31,312 bases of DNA, taken from positions 1 to 31,312 of the IMG/VR virus record IMGVR_UViG_3300047311_000248; one strand, 5' to 3'. Positions 13,031 through 21,707 of this stretch are shown piece after piece. A program made the position numbers and the translations under genes. The notes under the pieces are model-generated. The model was given only the letters and a program-made list of their open reading frames with translations. It searched no databases and was not told the origin of the DNA. Every line of letters starts with the position of its first letter. The stretch's first letter is position 1. Source of the stretch: a virus.

Positions 13031-14839
13031 ATGGTTGATTATAACACCACTATATATTGCAACGCGGGAGATCAGAGCACTACAGGCTATTACAGTGTTG
13101 CCAAGCGGCCCCAGAACGCGGCCGTCGCCGCGGGTCAATTGGTTCGTCAATTTACGGCTCCGGCTGTCGGCAGCGAGCGTGTATTTATCTGTGTTGTTGC
13201 TGGTACGACCGCGAACACTACGGACGCTACTTGGACGCTGACTAGAGGTGCAAAGTCGACGGACGGTACCGCGACGTGGCAGGAAGTCACTGGCATTGCT
13301 GCCGTCAACGGTGATCTGACCAACACCGTGAATTGGACGCAAGCGAAGGCGATCGGCACGCCGACGCTGGGGACGATCATCCAGCGTAATAGCGGCGCGA
13401 GCTATTGGATTTGCAGCACTGCTGGCACAATGGGAGCGAGCGAGCCTGCGTGGCCGAACAACACGGCGGGAACGACCCAGGCGGATGGGACGACCACATG
13501 GACTTGCCTTGGTGTGGTTGGTAACTTCACTGGCGGTCAAGCTCCGCACGCCCGCATCCCCAACGCCGCCACCGTAAACTGGTTCGCGCCCGGCAACACG
13601 ATCTACGTCGGCGACAACCACGCCGAGTCGCAGGCCACAGCGATTACGATTACTCCGTCAGTCAGCGCTACAACCATTGGCAAGATCGTATGTCATAACC
13701 ATTCCGGCAGCTATCCACCGGCATCGGGTGATTTGAGGACAACTGCAACCGTATCGACGACCGCTGCGGTAAATTTGACCTTCAATCCGTCCAACGGCGC
13801 GGTCTATGTTTACGGGATCACGTTTCTGGCTGGTGTGGGAACATCGTCCGGTACATCAGCCATCATCCTGACACCGATCAACGCTTATTATTTTTTCGAT
13901 AATTGTGTTCTCAAGATTTCGAATACTTCCGGCACCTCGACCATTCAGTTGAACACTACTGCTGCCGGGGCTATCATCTGGAATAATTGTACAGTGGGCT
14001 TCGGTGCGGTCGGACAGTTTATCGATGTAGGCACCGCTATTTTCACTTGGCAAAATACCGGACAGGTGCTGGCGAGCGGATCGACAGTGCCCACCGTCTT
14101 GTTGGGGACTTCTACCAGCAGTCGTTTGGTCAGCACCATTCTGGAGGCGCTCGATCTAAGCCAGATCACGAGCACTCTTATCGGCACGACCAGCATCGTC
14201 GCGATGGGCAACACGGTGATCAAGGACTGCAAGCTGAATGCTTCTACCGCGATCGTGCAATCGGGAAATTTTGGGCAGACAATTCAGATTGTTCGCTCCG
14301 ACAGCAGTGGTACCGGCTACAAATCAGCCCGCTATCAATATGAAGGCACCGAAACCACCGAGACGTCGATTACCCGCGTTGGTGGCGCATCCGATCCTAC
14401 CGGTCAGGCACAGTCGCGCAAGATCGTCACCACCGCCAATTCGCAATGGCTGCGGCCGTTCAAGGCGGAGCCCTACGCGATATGGAATCCGAGGACGGCT
14501 GCCAACGTCACGGTGACGGTGTGCGGTACGATCAACGCTGGTGCACTGCCAAACAACGACGATATTTGGTTGGAGGTTGAATATCTCGGATCGGCGACAT
14601 TTCCGATCGGAACGATCGTCATCACGACTAAGGCCAACGTGTTGGCGACTGGTTCGGCAGTGGCGTCAGATGGCTCAACGTGGAATGGCGGCGGCAGTGG
14701 TGTTGGCTGGTCGCCTTTCAAACTCACCACCACGCTGTCCTCACCGCAGCCCGGCATGGCCGGCTATCTGCACGCGCGAGTGCGAGCCGCCAAACCGAGC
14801 ACGACGTTCTACATCGATCCACAGATCACACTGAGCTAG
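13031..14839 (+). CDS. tail spike or fibre protein, 602 aa
   Basis: The start follows GGGAGG by about ten bases. Composition is Thr/Ser/Gly/Asn-rich and beta-dominated, with no helices. Near residues 55-165 a motif is repeated: an aromatic/Cys strand, AGT, then a DGT-TW strand ([11 protein letters not shown] and [12 protein letters not shown], with SEPAWP). This is a repeat common in phage tail fibres. The middle (about 180-430) has short strands with regular N and T turns compatible with a right-handed beta helix. The C-terminal 150 residues look like a beta-sandwich ([27 protein letters not shown]). It likely binds the host surface. No catalytic residues are assigned. Confidence 0.65.
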   Translation: MVDYNTTIYCNAGDQSTTGYYSVAKRPQNAAVAAGQLVRQFTAPAVGSERVFICVVAGTTANTTDATWTLTRGAKSTDGTATWQEVTGIAAVNGDLTNTVNWTQAKAIGTPTLGTIIQRNSGASYWICSTAGTMGASEPAWPNNTAGTTQADGTTTWTCLGVVGNFTGGQAPHARIPNAATVNWFAPGNTIYVGDNHAESQATAITITPSVSATTIGKIVCHNHSGSYPPASGDLRTTATVSTTAAVNLTFNPSNGAVYVYGITFLAGVGTSSGTSAIILTPINAYYFFDNCVLKISNTSGTSTIQLNTTAAGAIIWNNCTVGFGAVGQFIDVGTAIFTWQNTGQVLASGSTVPTVLLGTSTSSRLVSTILEALDLSQITSTLIGTTSIVAMGNTVIKDCKLNASTAIVQSGNFGQTIQIVRSDSSGTGYKSARYQYEGTETTETSITRVGGASDPTGQAQSRKIVTTANSQWLRPFKAEPYAIWNPRTAANVTVTVCGTINAGALPNNDDIWLEVEYLGSATFPIGTIVITTKANVLATGSAVASDGSTWNGGGSGVGWSPFKLTTTLSSPQPGMAGYLHARVRAAKPSTTFYIDPQITLS

Positions 14840-14843
14840 CTCC

Positions 14844-15581
14844 ATGGCAACGCAACCTTCCGTTCCTGCTCCAATCATGACGCGGCCAGTGGTCGTTGTC
14901 GGTGGTCCTACTGGATCGGCTTCTGGTTTGACAGGGCCCACAGGACCGCAAGGAGCTATTTCCGTCACCGGCGCTACCGGTCCGCAGGGCGCTACCGGCG
15001 TTGTCGGCTACACGGGTCCGACAGGTTCTCCTGGTGCCGGTGCTTTCACGGGGCCGACGGGTAACACGGGGCCACCCGGGATCGGCTCGCCGTCGACGGT
15101 GGCGGGGCCGACGGGTCCACAAGGGCCCCCGGGAGCCACCGGCTCCGATGCCGGCGCCGCGCCGAATTTCAATTACGCAAATGCGCCGACGCCGGCCGGC
15201 AATGTGTCGATTACCGAGACAGCCATGGGTCTGGGCCAATCCGGCTGCGTGATTACGCCAAATAAATCCGGGAAAGTGCTGGTCATCTTTTCCGGCATGG
15301 TGCGGAATTCAACGGCTGCTGGCGATGGCGTACAGCTCACTGGCCGTTACGGTTCTGGTACCGCGCCAGCCAATGGTGTCACGACAGGTCTGGGAGCTGC
15401 ATTCAGCATACCGCAGAGCTTCATCGCTTCGACCACGACGGGGCGGCAGGGGTTCTGCTTGCACTATGTCTTCAGCGGTCTGACTCTTGGTACACAGTGG
15501 TGGTTCGACATTTCGTTGGTCGCCATATCGGCCGGCGGGGCGTCCGTCTTCGACGTGCAGTTTTCGGCGGTCGAGCTTTGA
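14844..15581 (+). CDS. collagen-like fibre protein C with globular head
   Basis: Protein of 245 aa. N-terminal anchor [16 protein letters not shown], matching fibres A and D, then about 80 residues of Gly-X-Y repeats (GPTGPQG, GATGPQG). The C-terminal 130-residue head is globular and beta-rich ([39 protein letters not shown]). The head resembles jelly-roll trimerisation domains of phage fibres. It differs from the C1q-like head of the following gene. Probably an alternative receptor-binding or decoration fibre on the same attachment site. Confidence 0.82.
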   Translation: MATQPSVPAPIMTRPVVVVGGPTGSASGLTGPTGPQGAISVTGATGPQGATGVVGYTGPTGSPGAGAFTGPTGNTGPPGIGSPSTVAGPTGPQGPPGATGSDAGAAPNFNYANAPTPAGNVSITETAMGLGQSGCVITPNKSGKVLVIFSGMVRNSTAAGDGVQLTGRYGSGTAPANGVTTGLGAAFSIPQSFIASTTTGRQGFCLHYVFSGLTLGTQWWFDISLVAISAGGASVFDVQFSAVEL

Positions 15582-15582
15582 G

Positions 15583-16884
15583 ATGAGCAACCCAGCTCCC
15601 GCAGCACCGATCGCGACCCGCCCGGTTGTGGTGGTGTCGGGGCCTGCTGGCCCGTCCGGTCCTGCGGGTGGTCCTGGCCCGACCGGTCCTGCTGGCGGTC
15701 CGACGGGCCCTGTAGGGGCAACGGGGGCGCTTGGTGCTCTCGGTGACGTGGGCCCGATCGGACCGACGGGTGCTCCCGGCACCGCATCGGCAACCGGTGC
15801 TACGGGCCCGGCTGGTATCGGACAGACCGGGCCGACGGGTGCTCCCGGTCAGGCGGCTCTCCAAGGCGCAACTGGTCCGACGGGAGCGCAGGGTCCAGTG
15901 GGGTTCGTGGGAGCCAATGGGCCACCTGGTCCCGCCGGGGCGAGTTTTACGGGACCCACTGGCGCGTCGGGACTGGCCGGGGTGCAGGGCGCGGTGGGGC
16001 CGGCGGGACAGCAAGGCATCGCAGGAATAGCGGGACCACAGGGCATCGTGGGCTCGACGGGACCGACCGGACTGACAGGTGCGTCTGGATCGACAGGAGC
16101 GACTGGGCCGACGGGCCTCGGAGCGACAGGACCGGCGGGATTTGCGTCGGCAACCGGCGCCACGGGGCCCACGGGTCCTGGCGTCGGCGCCACCGGCCCC
16201 ACGGGCGCGGCAGGCTACAATGGTGTCGATGGGCCGACCGGCTACACCGGGCCGCGCGGGCTGACGGGTCCGACGGGCCCTCTAGGCTTGACCGGACCGA
16301 CTGGCAACACCGGTCCGTTCGGCGTCGGGCCCACGGGCCTGGGCGCTACGGGCCCGATCGGCAACACCGGCCCCACTGGCTCACTCGGTCAGACCGGCCC
16401 GACCGGACTGACCGGCCCTCTCGGTATGACGGGGTCGACCGGCGTTACGGGACCGGCTGGTACGTCGCCGGCCGTGAAAGACGCCTTCCGGGCCAAGCTG
16501 GCGACCAATCAGACCGGCATTGTCGACAGTACGAACACCAAGATGCACTTCGCCAGCAAGGTGTTCGACGTCAATAACAAGTACGATGCGACCAACTTCC
16601 GTTGGACGCCGTCGGCCGGGATCGTGCATCTCGGAGCAGGCTTGTATTTTTCGGCCGGAGTACGGAACAACGTGTTCCCGCAAGTAATGATCTTCAAGAA
16701 CGGCGCCTGCATCGTGCAAAATGGCGCGCAGTCAACGTCGAATTCGGCGTATACTCAGGTGGATACCGTCGACCAGGCCAACGGCACTGACTACTACGAG
16801 TGCTATTGCTTCTCACCTTCCGCCACCACGACGACGGTGGCTGCGGTCAATTTCGTCACGACGTTTTACGGAGCGTTGCTATGA
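15583..16884 (+). CDS. collagen-like fibre protein D with C1q-like head
   Basis: Start at ATG 15583, two bases after the previous stop; the ORF is open further upstream but only as a shadow. Protein of 433 aa. N-terminal anchor [16 protein letters not shown], then about 270 residues of Gly-X-Y repeats (GPTGATG, GPTGLTG). The C-terminal 140 residues fit a C1q/TNF-like jelly roll: [49 protein letters not shown], ending [11 protein letters not shown]1q heads trimerise and bind ligands. Its stop overlaps the next start (ATGA). Confidence 0.85.
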   Translation: MSNPAPAAPIATRPVVVVSGPAGPSGPAGGPGPTGPAGGPTGPVGATGALGALGDVGPIGPTGAPGTASATGATGPAGIGQTGPTGAPGQAALQGATGPTGAQGPVGFVGANGPPGPAGASFTGPTGASGLAGVQGAVGPAGQQGIAGIAGPQGIVGSTGPTGLTGASGSTGATGPTGLGATGPAGFASATGATGPTGPGVGATGPTGAAGYNGVDGPTGYTGPRGLTGPTGPLGLTGPTGNTGPFGVGPTGLGATGPIGNTGPTGSLGQTGPTGLTGPLGMTGSTGVTGPAGTSPAVKDAFRAKLATNQTGIVDSTNTKMHFASKVFDVNNKYDATNFRWTPSAGIVHLGAGLYFSAGVRNNVFPQVMIFKNGACIVQNGAQSTSNSAYTQVDTVDQANGTDYYECYCFSPSATTTTVAAVNFVTTFYGALL

Positions 16885-17006
16885 GCGAGGATACGATCGT
16901 CGTGCCGGAGCAGGACAGGATAGTGCTGGTGCGCGACGAAGAACGTGTGATCGTGGTGCCGGGAGAGCATAGGGTCATAGAGGTGTACGACGATGATTTT
17001 AGGTAG
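16881..17006 (+). CDS. 41-aa protein with three VxVPxExR-type repeats
   Basis: The start at 16881 overlaps the fibre D stop. The peptide is almost entirely three beta repeats of about 9-10 residues: [22 protein letters not shown] and [10 protein letters not shown] recall similar short Glu/Arg repeat proteins next to fibre and Ig-like genes in many phages. They may form a small beta-solenoid or ladder. It overlaps the next gene by 14 nt. Confidence 0.65.
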   Translation: MSEDTIVVPEQDRIVLVRDEERVIVVPGEHRVIEVYDDDFR

Positions 17007-17271
17007 CCGGACTCACACGGCAGGCGACGTCATTCGTTGGCGTGTGGATTACGACGACTGGCTGGACAACGCCGCTACGATTGAACAGATCGATGTCGAG
17101 TCCAATTCCGCGACTTGCACTGTCGGCAACATATCGATTTTGGGGCGCGAGATCGTGTTTTTCTTGTCCGGCGGCGGCGTCAATGAGCAGGTAACACTGT
17201 CGCTGACGATGACTGACAGTCTAGAGAACGTCAAACATGACTCGCTTTCTTTCATTGTGGTCGCGCCATAG
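16993..17271 (+). CDS. small Ig-like phage protein, 92 aa
   Basis: The ATG lies inside the end of the 41-aa gene. The protein has a regular beta-sandwich pattern: AGDVIRWRVDYDDWL, QIDVESNSATCTV, REIVFFLSGGGVNEQ and TDSLENVKHDSLSFIVV. Similar phage proteins of about 90-100 aa are usually found beside the short VPxExR repeat protein and are treated as Ig-like virion components. No membrane segment. It probably mediates fibre or collar contacts. Confidence 0.65.
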   Translation: MILGSRTHTAGDVIRWRVDYDDWLDNAATIEQIDVESNSATCTVGNISILGREIVFFLSGGGVNEQVTLSLTMTDSLENVKHDSLSFIVVAP

Positions 17272-17280
17272 GAGGACAAC

Positions 17281-17487
17281 ATGGCTGTTATCGTGTTCAA
17301 CCAGTACAATGCAGGCGGTGTTTTCAAGCAAATATCTGATGCTGATGCTCAGGGTCCGGGCACTACGTACAATCAGTATGCGGCTGGCGGTGCGTGGGAG
17401 CAGCTGCGCGTCGTCTGCGGCTCTCCGACACTCGATCAACGTGCGGCTGGCGGGGTTTGCGCTGCGCTAGCTACCGGAGCTGCATAA
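17281..17487 (+). CDS. 68-aa protein with three NQYxAGG repeats
   Basis: Strong site AGGAGG upstream of the ATG. The sequence contains three copies of one unit of about 20 residues: FNQYNAGGVFKQI, YNQYAAGGAWEQL and LDQRAAGGVCAAL. The third is the most divergent. The repeats suggest a small repeated beta-turn structure, possibly a trimer or ring component. No family is recognised. It is followed by the next start after one base. Confidence 0.6.
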   Translation: MAVIVFNQYNAGGVFKQISDADAQGPGTTYNQYAAGGAWEQLRVVCGSPTLDQRAAGGVCAALATGAA

Positions 17488-17488
17488 G

Positions 17489-17992
17489 ATGGCTCAGCAA
17501 AAAACCGACTCGATCATCAAGGCGGAAGAACGGGTCGCCAAAATTCGCGACGAATCCGCGCGCATCGCGCTCGAGCGCGCCGAAGCCGAAGCAAGGCAGA
17601 AGGCCCATCGCGCCTCGCAGGATGTGGAGGCTCGCAAGGTTGCGGAGGACGATCTCAAGCAGGCGAGCTCGAACCCGAACCTCGAGCCTGCAACGCGCGA
17701 TCAGTTGCTCGAGCGTATCCGGCAAATGCGCGAGGAGAAGCCGGTCGAGATCACGCCGGTACCGCATCGCACGCCGCGGCAGCAGGCGGAATACGAGGCC
17801 GAGGTCGCGATGGGGCGAGCCATGGTGGCGAAGGCCGAGGCGGAAATCGAGCGCACCCGCGAAGTCCAGCGGAAGATCGCAGCCGATCAGCGGGAACGGG
17901 AAGGAACCATGACACCGGTCTATCACCCAAATCCAACGCAGGAAGAAGCGTTCCCAGTCAGTGGCGCAACATTCGGTAAGCCGCGAACATGA
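17489..17992 (+). CDS. coiled-coil protein, 167 aa
   Basis: The protein is highly charged and helical: residues about 5-75 form a continuous Glu/Arg/Ala coiled coil (IIKAEERVAKIRDESARIA, RAEAEARQKAHRASQDVEAR), then a short Pro-rich break and a second coiled coil (QAEYEAEVAMGRAMVAKAEA). The last 30 residues are extended and Pro-rich. No signal peptide. Such proteins in tail regions may serve as chaperones, scaffolds or internal proteins. It ends three bases before the stop of the opposing H3 endonuclease gene. Confidence 0.6.
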   Translation: MAQQKTDSIIKAEERVAKIRDESARIALERAEAEARQKAHRASQDVEARKVAEDDLKQASSNPNLEPATRDQLLERIRQMREEKPVEITPVPHRTPRQQAEYEAEVAMGRAMVAKAEAEIERTREVQRKIAADQREREGTMTPVYHPNPTQEEAFPVSGATFGKPRT

Positions 17993-17994
17993 CG

Positions 17995-18468
17995 CTATTT
18001 ACACGTACCCCATGGCCGTTTGTTATTGGCCGATTGTTTTGGGGTCGCCCAGCGGGTATTGGCTGGGGTGTAGTTACCGTTATTGTTGATCCTATCCAGA
18101 AGGTAACCGGGCGGTCGTTTTCCCATGTCCGCGATAAAGTTCACAAAGCTTTCCCAGCGTTTGCACACTCGTATGCCGCGTGCGCCATAATAGCTGTATT
18201 TTTGATCTGTTGGATTTTCGCAACGTGCATGCATAGTGCGCCAGATACTATAGAGAGGGTGCTCTTTTCCATGTCTAGCGTGACCGTGTCTGATACATCC
18301 GCATGAGCGAACATCACCAACTATAAGTGAACAGGCGTAAGCATGACGAGAGTTACCACAGTCGCATTTGCACCACCAAAGGCGACCACGTCCAGTACCT
18401 TTGGCGAGCAGTCGGATTGCGACCAGTTTACCAAAACGCTGACCTGTGATATCTATCGGTTTGGGCAT
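17995..18468 (-). CDS. free-standing HNH endonuclease with zinc ribbon (element H3)
   Basis: Protein of 157 aa. Start context TAGGAG, 7 bases, ATG. N-terminus DITGQRFGKLVAIRLL, zinc-ribbon pair CKCDCGN and SCGCIRHG, HNH core HPLYSIWRTMHARCENPTD, YYGARGIRVCKRW, then LLDRINNNGNYTPANTRWAT and SANNKR. It is closely related to H4, with an identical 5' leader and start context, and more distantly to H2. It lies between a coiled-coil gene and the nozzle-like gene and is transcribed against them. AT-richer than its surroundings. Confidence 0.9.
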   Translation of the reverse strand: MPKPIDITGQRFGKLVAIRLLAKGTGRGRLWWCKCDCGNSRHAYACSLIVGDVRSCGCIRHGHARHGKEHPLYSIWRTMHARCENPTDQKYSYYGARGIRVCKRWESFVNFIADMGKRPPGYLLDRINNNGNYTPANTRWATPKQSANNKRPWGTCK

Positions 18469-18499
18469 CGGACTGCTCCTACAGTTCGTGTGTCAAGTG

Positions 18500-18540
18500 G
18501 TGAGGCCGGTGTTCAAGCACCGGCCTCACTGCGCATTGTA
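18500..18540 (-). promoter_or_regulatory. H3 leader: -10-like TACAAT plus 12-bp hairpin
   Basis: Minus strand: TACAAT (complement of 18535-18540), GCGCAG, then a perfect 12-bp stem (18500-18511 with 18518-18529), followed by CACTTGACACACGAACTG, TAGGAG and the start. A weak -35-like TTGCAG lies about 18 bases before the -10. The leader from CACTTGAC to the start codon is identical to that of H4. Confidence 0.68.
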
Positions 18541-18554
18541 ACACGAGGACCGGC

Positions 18555-20819
18555 GTGTCTGCAATAAAGCTCGAACAATTTGGCGGAATGCTTCCGGCTT
18601 GGAGCGATAGATTGTTGCCGCCGGGCCAAGCGAGTTATTCTTTGAATGCATATTTGTTTTCTGGGGAGCTTAGAGGTTGGATACAACCGAAGCTGCTTTA
18701 CACCCTGAAGAACAGCACGTTCAAGCACGCCTATCGCATCCTTAATCCAAACCCTAACGACACGACGATCACCGCCAGCAACTCATTTTGGTGGGAGCAC
18801 GCGGACGCGGACACGACGGTGCTGCATAGCCCGGTGGTTGATGACAGCTACAACCGGTTCTATTACGCCAGCCCGAGCACGGTCCCGAAGTACAACACAT
18901 ATGACCGCATCATAGCCGGCCAGCCTGACTGGATACTCGGCGTGCCCGCTTCGGGTTGTCCGCCCGGTGTCACGGTCGACGGCGGCGGCGATACCAGCCA
19001 GGTCGGCAACGTGACGGTGCTGCCTGCCGCAGCGGGCATGACCGACTACCGGCCGGGCAATGATATTTTCCTGACTCCGATCGTGCCTGGTGGCACCATG
19101 CTGATTCAGTCGGTCAGCTTCATGCCGGCATCGTCGGACGGCGCGTTGAATTTCCAGGCCGTCGTCTATTCCGATCTCAATGGCGCTCCGGGCCAGCTTC
19201 TCGGTGCTGGCGACCAGATCACCGGCATCTCGGCCGGGACGACGGCGGTAGGCACGTTTCAGAACGGCGTCTCGGTCATCAGCAATACGACCTACTGGGT
19301 CGGGATTGCACACGACAATCCGTTCTACCTGAACATTGCCGACAATCGCGTTCAGAACGGGGCGTCAGGCTCCCATACCTTTTCGAACGGCCCGCCCGAT
19401 CCGATCGCAGCAACCGGTGGCTTTCCGGTCTGGCAGATGTGGGGCGATCTGCTCGGCGCGTCAGTGTTTGTTGCTCGCGCTTACGTCTACACCTGGGTGA
19501 CGGCTTACGGCGAGGAAGGGCCACCCTCGGAGCCTACCGTCGTCAACGGATGGTCGAACGCGACCTGGACCGTGAGCCTGTTCACGCCGACCCCCGCCGA
19601 CATGGGGGTTGATCGCAACATCACGCATACGCGCATCTACCGCTCGATCACCAACGTCTCTGGCCAGGGCACCTATTTCCTGGTGGCGGAAATCCCGGTC
19701 ACCCAGGCGGTCTATGTCGATACGATCGACGACGCGACCGTGGCACTCAATTCGCAGCTGCAGTCACTCTACTGGTACGCCCCGCCGTCCGATCTGAAAG
19801 GCTTCGTGGCGTTCCCGAACGGGATCGCGGTCGGCTGGAAGTCAAACGAGGTGTGGTTCTCGGAACCATATCGCCCGCACGCCTGGCCGCCGAATTATGT
19901 GCTGACGACGGCGTTCCCGATTGTCGGCGTCGGGGTGTGCGGGCAGGCGATCGTGGTCTGCACCCAGAGCACGCCCTACGTGATCACCGGGGTCAATCCC
20001 TCGGCGATGTCGATGATCAAGATCAACCTGGCGGAACCGTGCCTGACCCACGGCTCGATCGTCGCGACCGACACGACGGTCCTGTACGCCTCGCAGAACG
20101 GCCTGATCCAGATCAGCCAGTCGGGCGCAGGCGCCAACATCACTGAGGGCTGGATCACCCGCGAGCGCTGGCAGGCGCTGACGCCGCAAAAGCTGATTCG
20201 GGCGATCAAGCACGCGACGAGCTACTTCGCCTTCGGCACGACCTCGGGAGCCGATGTCTCGGTGGCGCAGCAGGGCTATACGGTCGAGCTGTCGACGCAG
20301 GACCAGACCAGCTTCACGATCTGGCCCGTCCCGGGCGGCCACCGACTAGGTTTTAGTGAACTTAGTAGCCCCAACGGATTTAATGTTGACAACGTACTGC
20401 AAGACCCCTGGACCGGAGTTGGATTGTTGGTTCAGTCAGGCGGCATCTGGTACTACGATTTCACCGAACAAGATCCAGTTATTGTCCCATATAAGTGGAA
20501 ATCGAAAACCTACCAACAACTAAGCGCGAAAAACTTTTCCGCAATGAAGCTGTGGTTTACGGTACCGACCACCACGCCTGCACAAGGAGATCGTAATACA
20601 GCAGAGCCGCAGCCGATATTAGGTCCAGATCAATACGGGATTGTGAGGGTGTACGCGGACGACCAACTCTATCAAACAAGAGAGCTGCGCAGGAGCGGGG
20701 AGTTGCTGCGTATCCACAGCGGCATCAAGGCCGAGGCTTGGGCTTTCGAGGTTGAGTCAAGGGTCCAAATCTCGAACTGGCAAATTGCTACGAGCGCGAA
20801 GGAGCTCGGGCTGATTTAG
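18555..20819 (+). CDS. large tail protein, nozzle/tail-tube-B-like, 754 aa
   Basis: GTG start at 18555 after GAGG. The N-terminus (KLEQFGGMLPAWSDRLLPPGQA, shown in part) resembles the opening of podovirus nozzle or tubular-B proteins, which begin with a short segment describing non-repeating loops. Middle part: a carbohydrate-binding-like beta domain (about 150-280), an FN3/Ig-like segment (YVYTWVTAYGEEGPPSEPT) and a propeller-like region (GFVAFPNGIAVGWKSNEVWF, TVLYASQNGLIQISQSG). The size matches T7 gp12 (about 794 aa). It probably forms the distal tail tube. The call is by size, position and style, not a proven homology. Its 3' end overlaps H4 by 32 bp. Confidence 0.6.
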   Translation: MSAIKLEQFGGMLPAWSDRLLPPGQASYSLNAYLFSGELRGWIQPKLLYTLKNSTFKHAYRILNPNPNDTTITASNSFWWEHADADTTVLHSPVVDDSYNRFYYASPSTVPKYNTYDRIIAGQPDWILGVPASGCPPGVTVDGGGDTSQVGNVTVLPAAAGMTDYRPGNDIFLTPIVPGGTMLIQSVSFMPASSDGALNFQAVVYSDLNGAPGQLLGAGDQITGISAGTTAVGTFQNGVSVISNTTYWVGIAHDNPFYLNIADNRVQNGASGSHTFSNGPPDPIAATGGFPVWQMWGDLLGASVFVARAYVYTWVTAYGEEGPPSEPTVVNGWSNATWTVSLFTPTPADMGVDRNITHTRIYRSITNVSGQGTYFLVAEIPVTQAVYVDTIDDATVALNSQLQSLYWYAPPSDLKGFVAFPNGIAVGWKSNEVWFSEPYRPHAWPPNYVLTTAFPIVGVGVCGQAIVVCTQSTPYVITGVNPSAMSMIKINLAEPCLTHGSIVATDTTVLYASQNGLIQISQSGAGANITEGWITRERWQALTPQKLIRAIKHATSYFAFGTTSGADVSVAQQGYTVELSTQDQTSFTIWPVPGGHRLGFSELSSPNGFNVDNVLQDPWTGVGLLVQSGGIWYYDFTEQDPVIVPYKWKSKTYQQLSAKNFSAMKLWFTVPTTTPAQGDRNTAEPQPILGPDQYGIVRVYADDQLYQTRELRRSGELLRIHSGIKAEAWAFEVESRVQISNWQIATSAKELGLI

Positions 20820-21300
20820 AAGGACGCCTATTCGCGGCCTGTTCCTTGGGAGTAGACCACTTGATGTTGCCTGGTTCGTAATGGCCATCGTTGTTGATGC
20901 GATCGAGAGACTTACCGGGCGGACGGTCACCAATTTCAGTGGTGACATCAGCAACGAATTTAACGATGTTACGCCGCCATTTCGGAGCTTTGATTCCGCG
21001 ACCGCCGTAGTTTTTATATCTTTTATTGTTCGGGTTGTAGCATCGTTGAATCATAGTTTTCCAAATACCGTAGAGCGGATGCAATTCCCCATCTTTAGCG
21101 TAACCGTGGCGATAAAACCTCGCTCTGCAACCGCAAGAGCGGACGTGATCGCGCAGAAGATCATGGGGAGTGACGAGCTTTACATTGCCGCAATCGCATT
21201 GGCAAAGCCACAATATGTTCCCGTCAGATCGTTCGGCCGTTGGCCGGATTGCAACCAGATGACTGAAACGCTGGCCTGTGATATTAATCGCTGTGGGCAT
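20788..21300 (-). CDS. free-standing HNH endonuclease with zinc ribbon (element H4)
   Basis: Protein of 170 aa. N-terminus NITGQRFSHLVAIRPT, zinc ribbon CQCDCGN and SCGCRARF, HNH core HPLYGIWKTMIQRCYNPNN, NYGGRGIKAPKW, then SLDRINNDGHYEPGNIKWST and EQAANRR. In the middle motif most relatives have C-x-x-W; here it is APKW, so one cysteine is missing. Start context TAGGAG, 7 bases, ATG, identical to H3. Its last 11 codons are read antisense to the end of the nozzle-like gene, the deepest overlap of the four elements. Confidence 0.9.
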   Translation of the reverse strand: MPTAINITGQRFSHLVAIRPTAERSDGNILWLCQCDCGNVKLVTPHDLLRDHVRSCGCRARFYRHGYAKDGELHPLYGIWKTMIQRCYNPNNKRYKNYGGRGIKAPKWRRNIVKFVADVTTEIGDRPPGKSLDRINNDGHYEPGNIKWSTPKEQAANRRPSKSARAPSRS

Positions 21301-21331
21301 CGGACTGCTCCTACAGTTCGTGTGTCAAGTG

Positions 21332-21371
21332 GCGGGATGGCGCGTCCAACGCCATCTCGCTGCGCACTATA
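21332..21371 (-). promoter_or_regulatory. H4 leader: -10-like TATAGT plus 11-bp hairpin
   Basis: Minus strand: TATAGT (complement of 21366-21371), GCGCAG, then an 11-bp stem with one G-U pair (21332-21342 with 21350-21360), followed by the same CACTTGACACACGAACTG leader and TAGGAG as H3. A TTGTTC about 17 bases upstream is a weak -35. The stem sequence differs from H3 at most positions although the flanking leader is identical. Confidence 0.68.
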
Positions 21372-21386
21372 GCAGAGAGCAACGAT

Positions 21387-21707
21387 ATGAACAAACCCCT
21401 TCGGCCCATGACGTTCGCGAACGGCGGCATCGCGCCGGTTTGCCCGACCTCCCGCTCGCAGTTCCCGGCAGCGCAGCCGATGTCGAGAGCGGTTCCGATC
21501 GCGACCGATCTGCCGTCGGCGATCCGGGCCATCAATCAGCTCATCATCATGATGGAGACGCCGAAATGGCAGGAGATACATCGGGTGGTGACGCCGGTGC
21601 GGATATTCAACCCAAATGACAGTAGTCAATGGGTGGATGTCGAGCGCATCGCAAGCCTGACGTTCCAGGATCAGACAACCGGTGGCTTATGGAACTGGAA
21701 GTACTGA
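21387..21707 (+). CDS. small tail-associated protein, 106 aa
   Basis: The ATG at 21387 has GAGAG a few bases upstream, between it and the H4 leader. The protein has an unstructured N-terminal half and a helical-beta C-terminal half (DLPSAIRAINQLIIMMETPKW, then VRIFNPNDSSQWVDVERI and FQDQTTGGLWNW). Short proteins with the helix plus W-V-x-V-x-R-I ending are frequent next to tail proteins in phages of this kind. It overlaps the next gene by one base (TGATG). Confidence 0.6.
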   Translation: MNKPLRPMTFANGGIAPVCPTSRSQFPAAQPMSRAVPIATDLPSAIRAINQLIIMMETPKWQEIHRVVTPVRIFNPNDSSQWVDVERIASLTFQDQTTGGLWNWKY

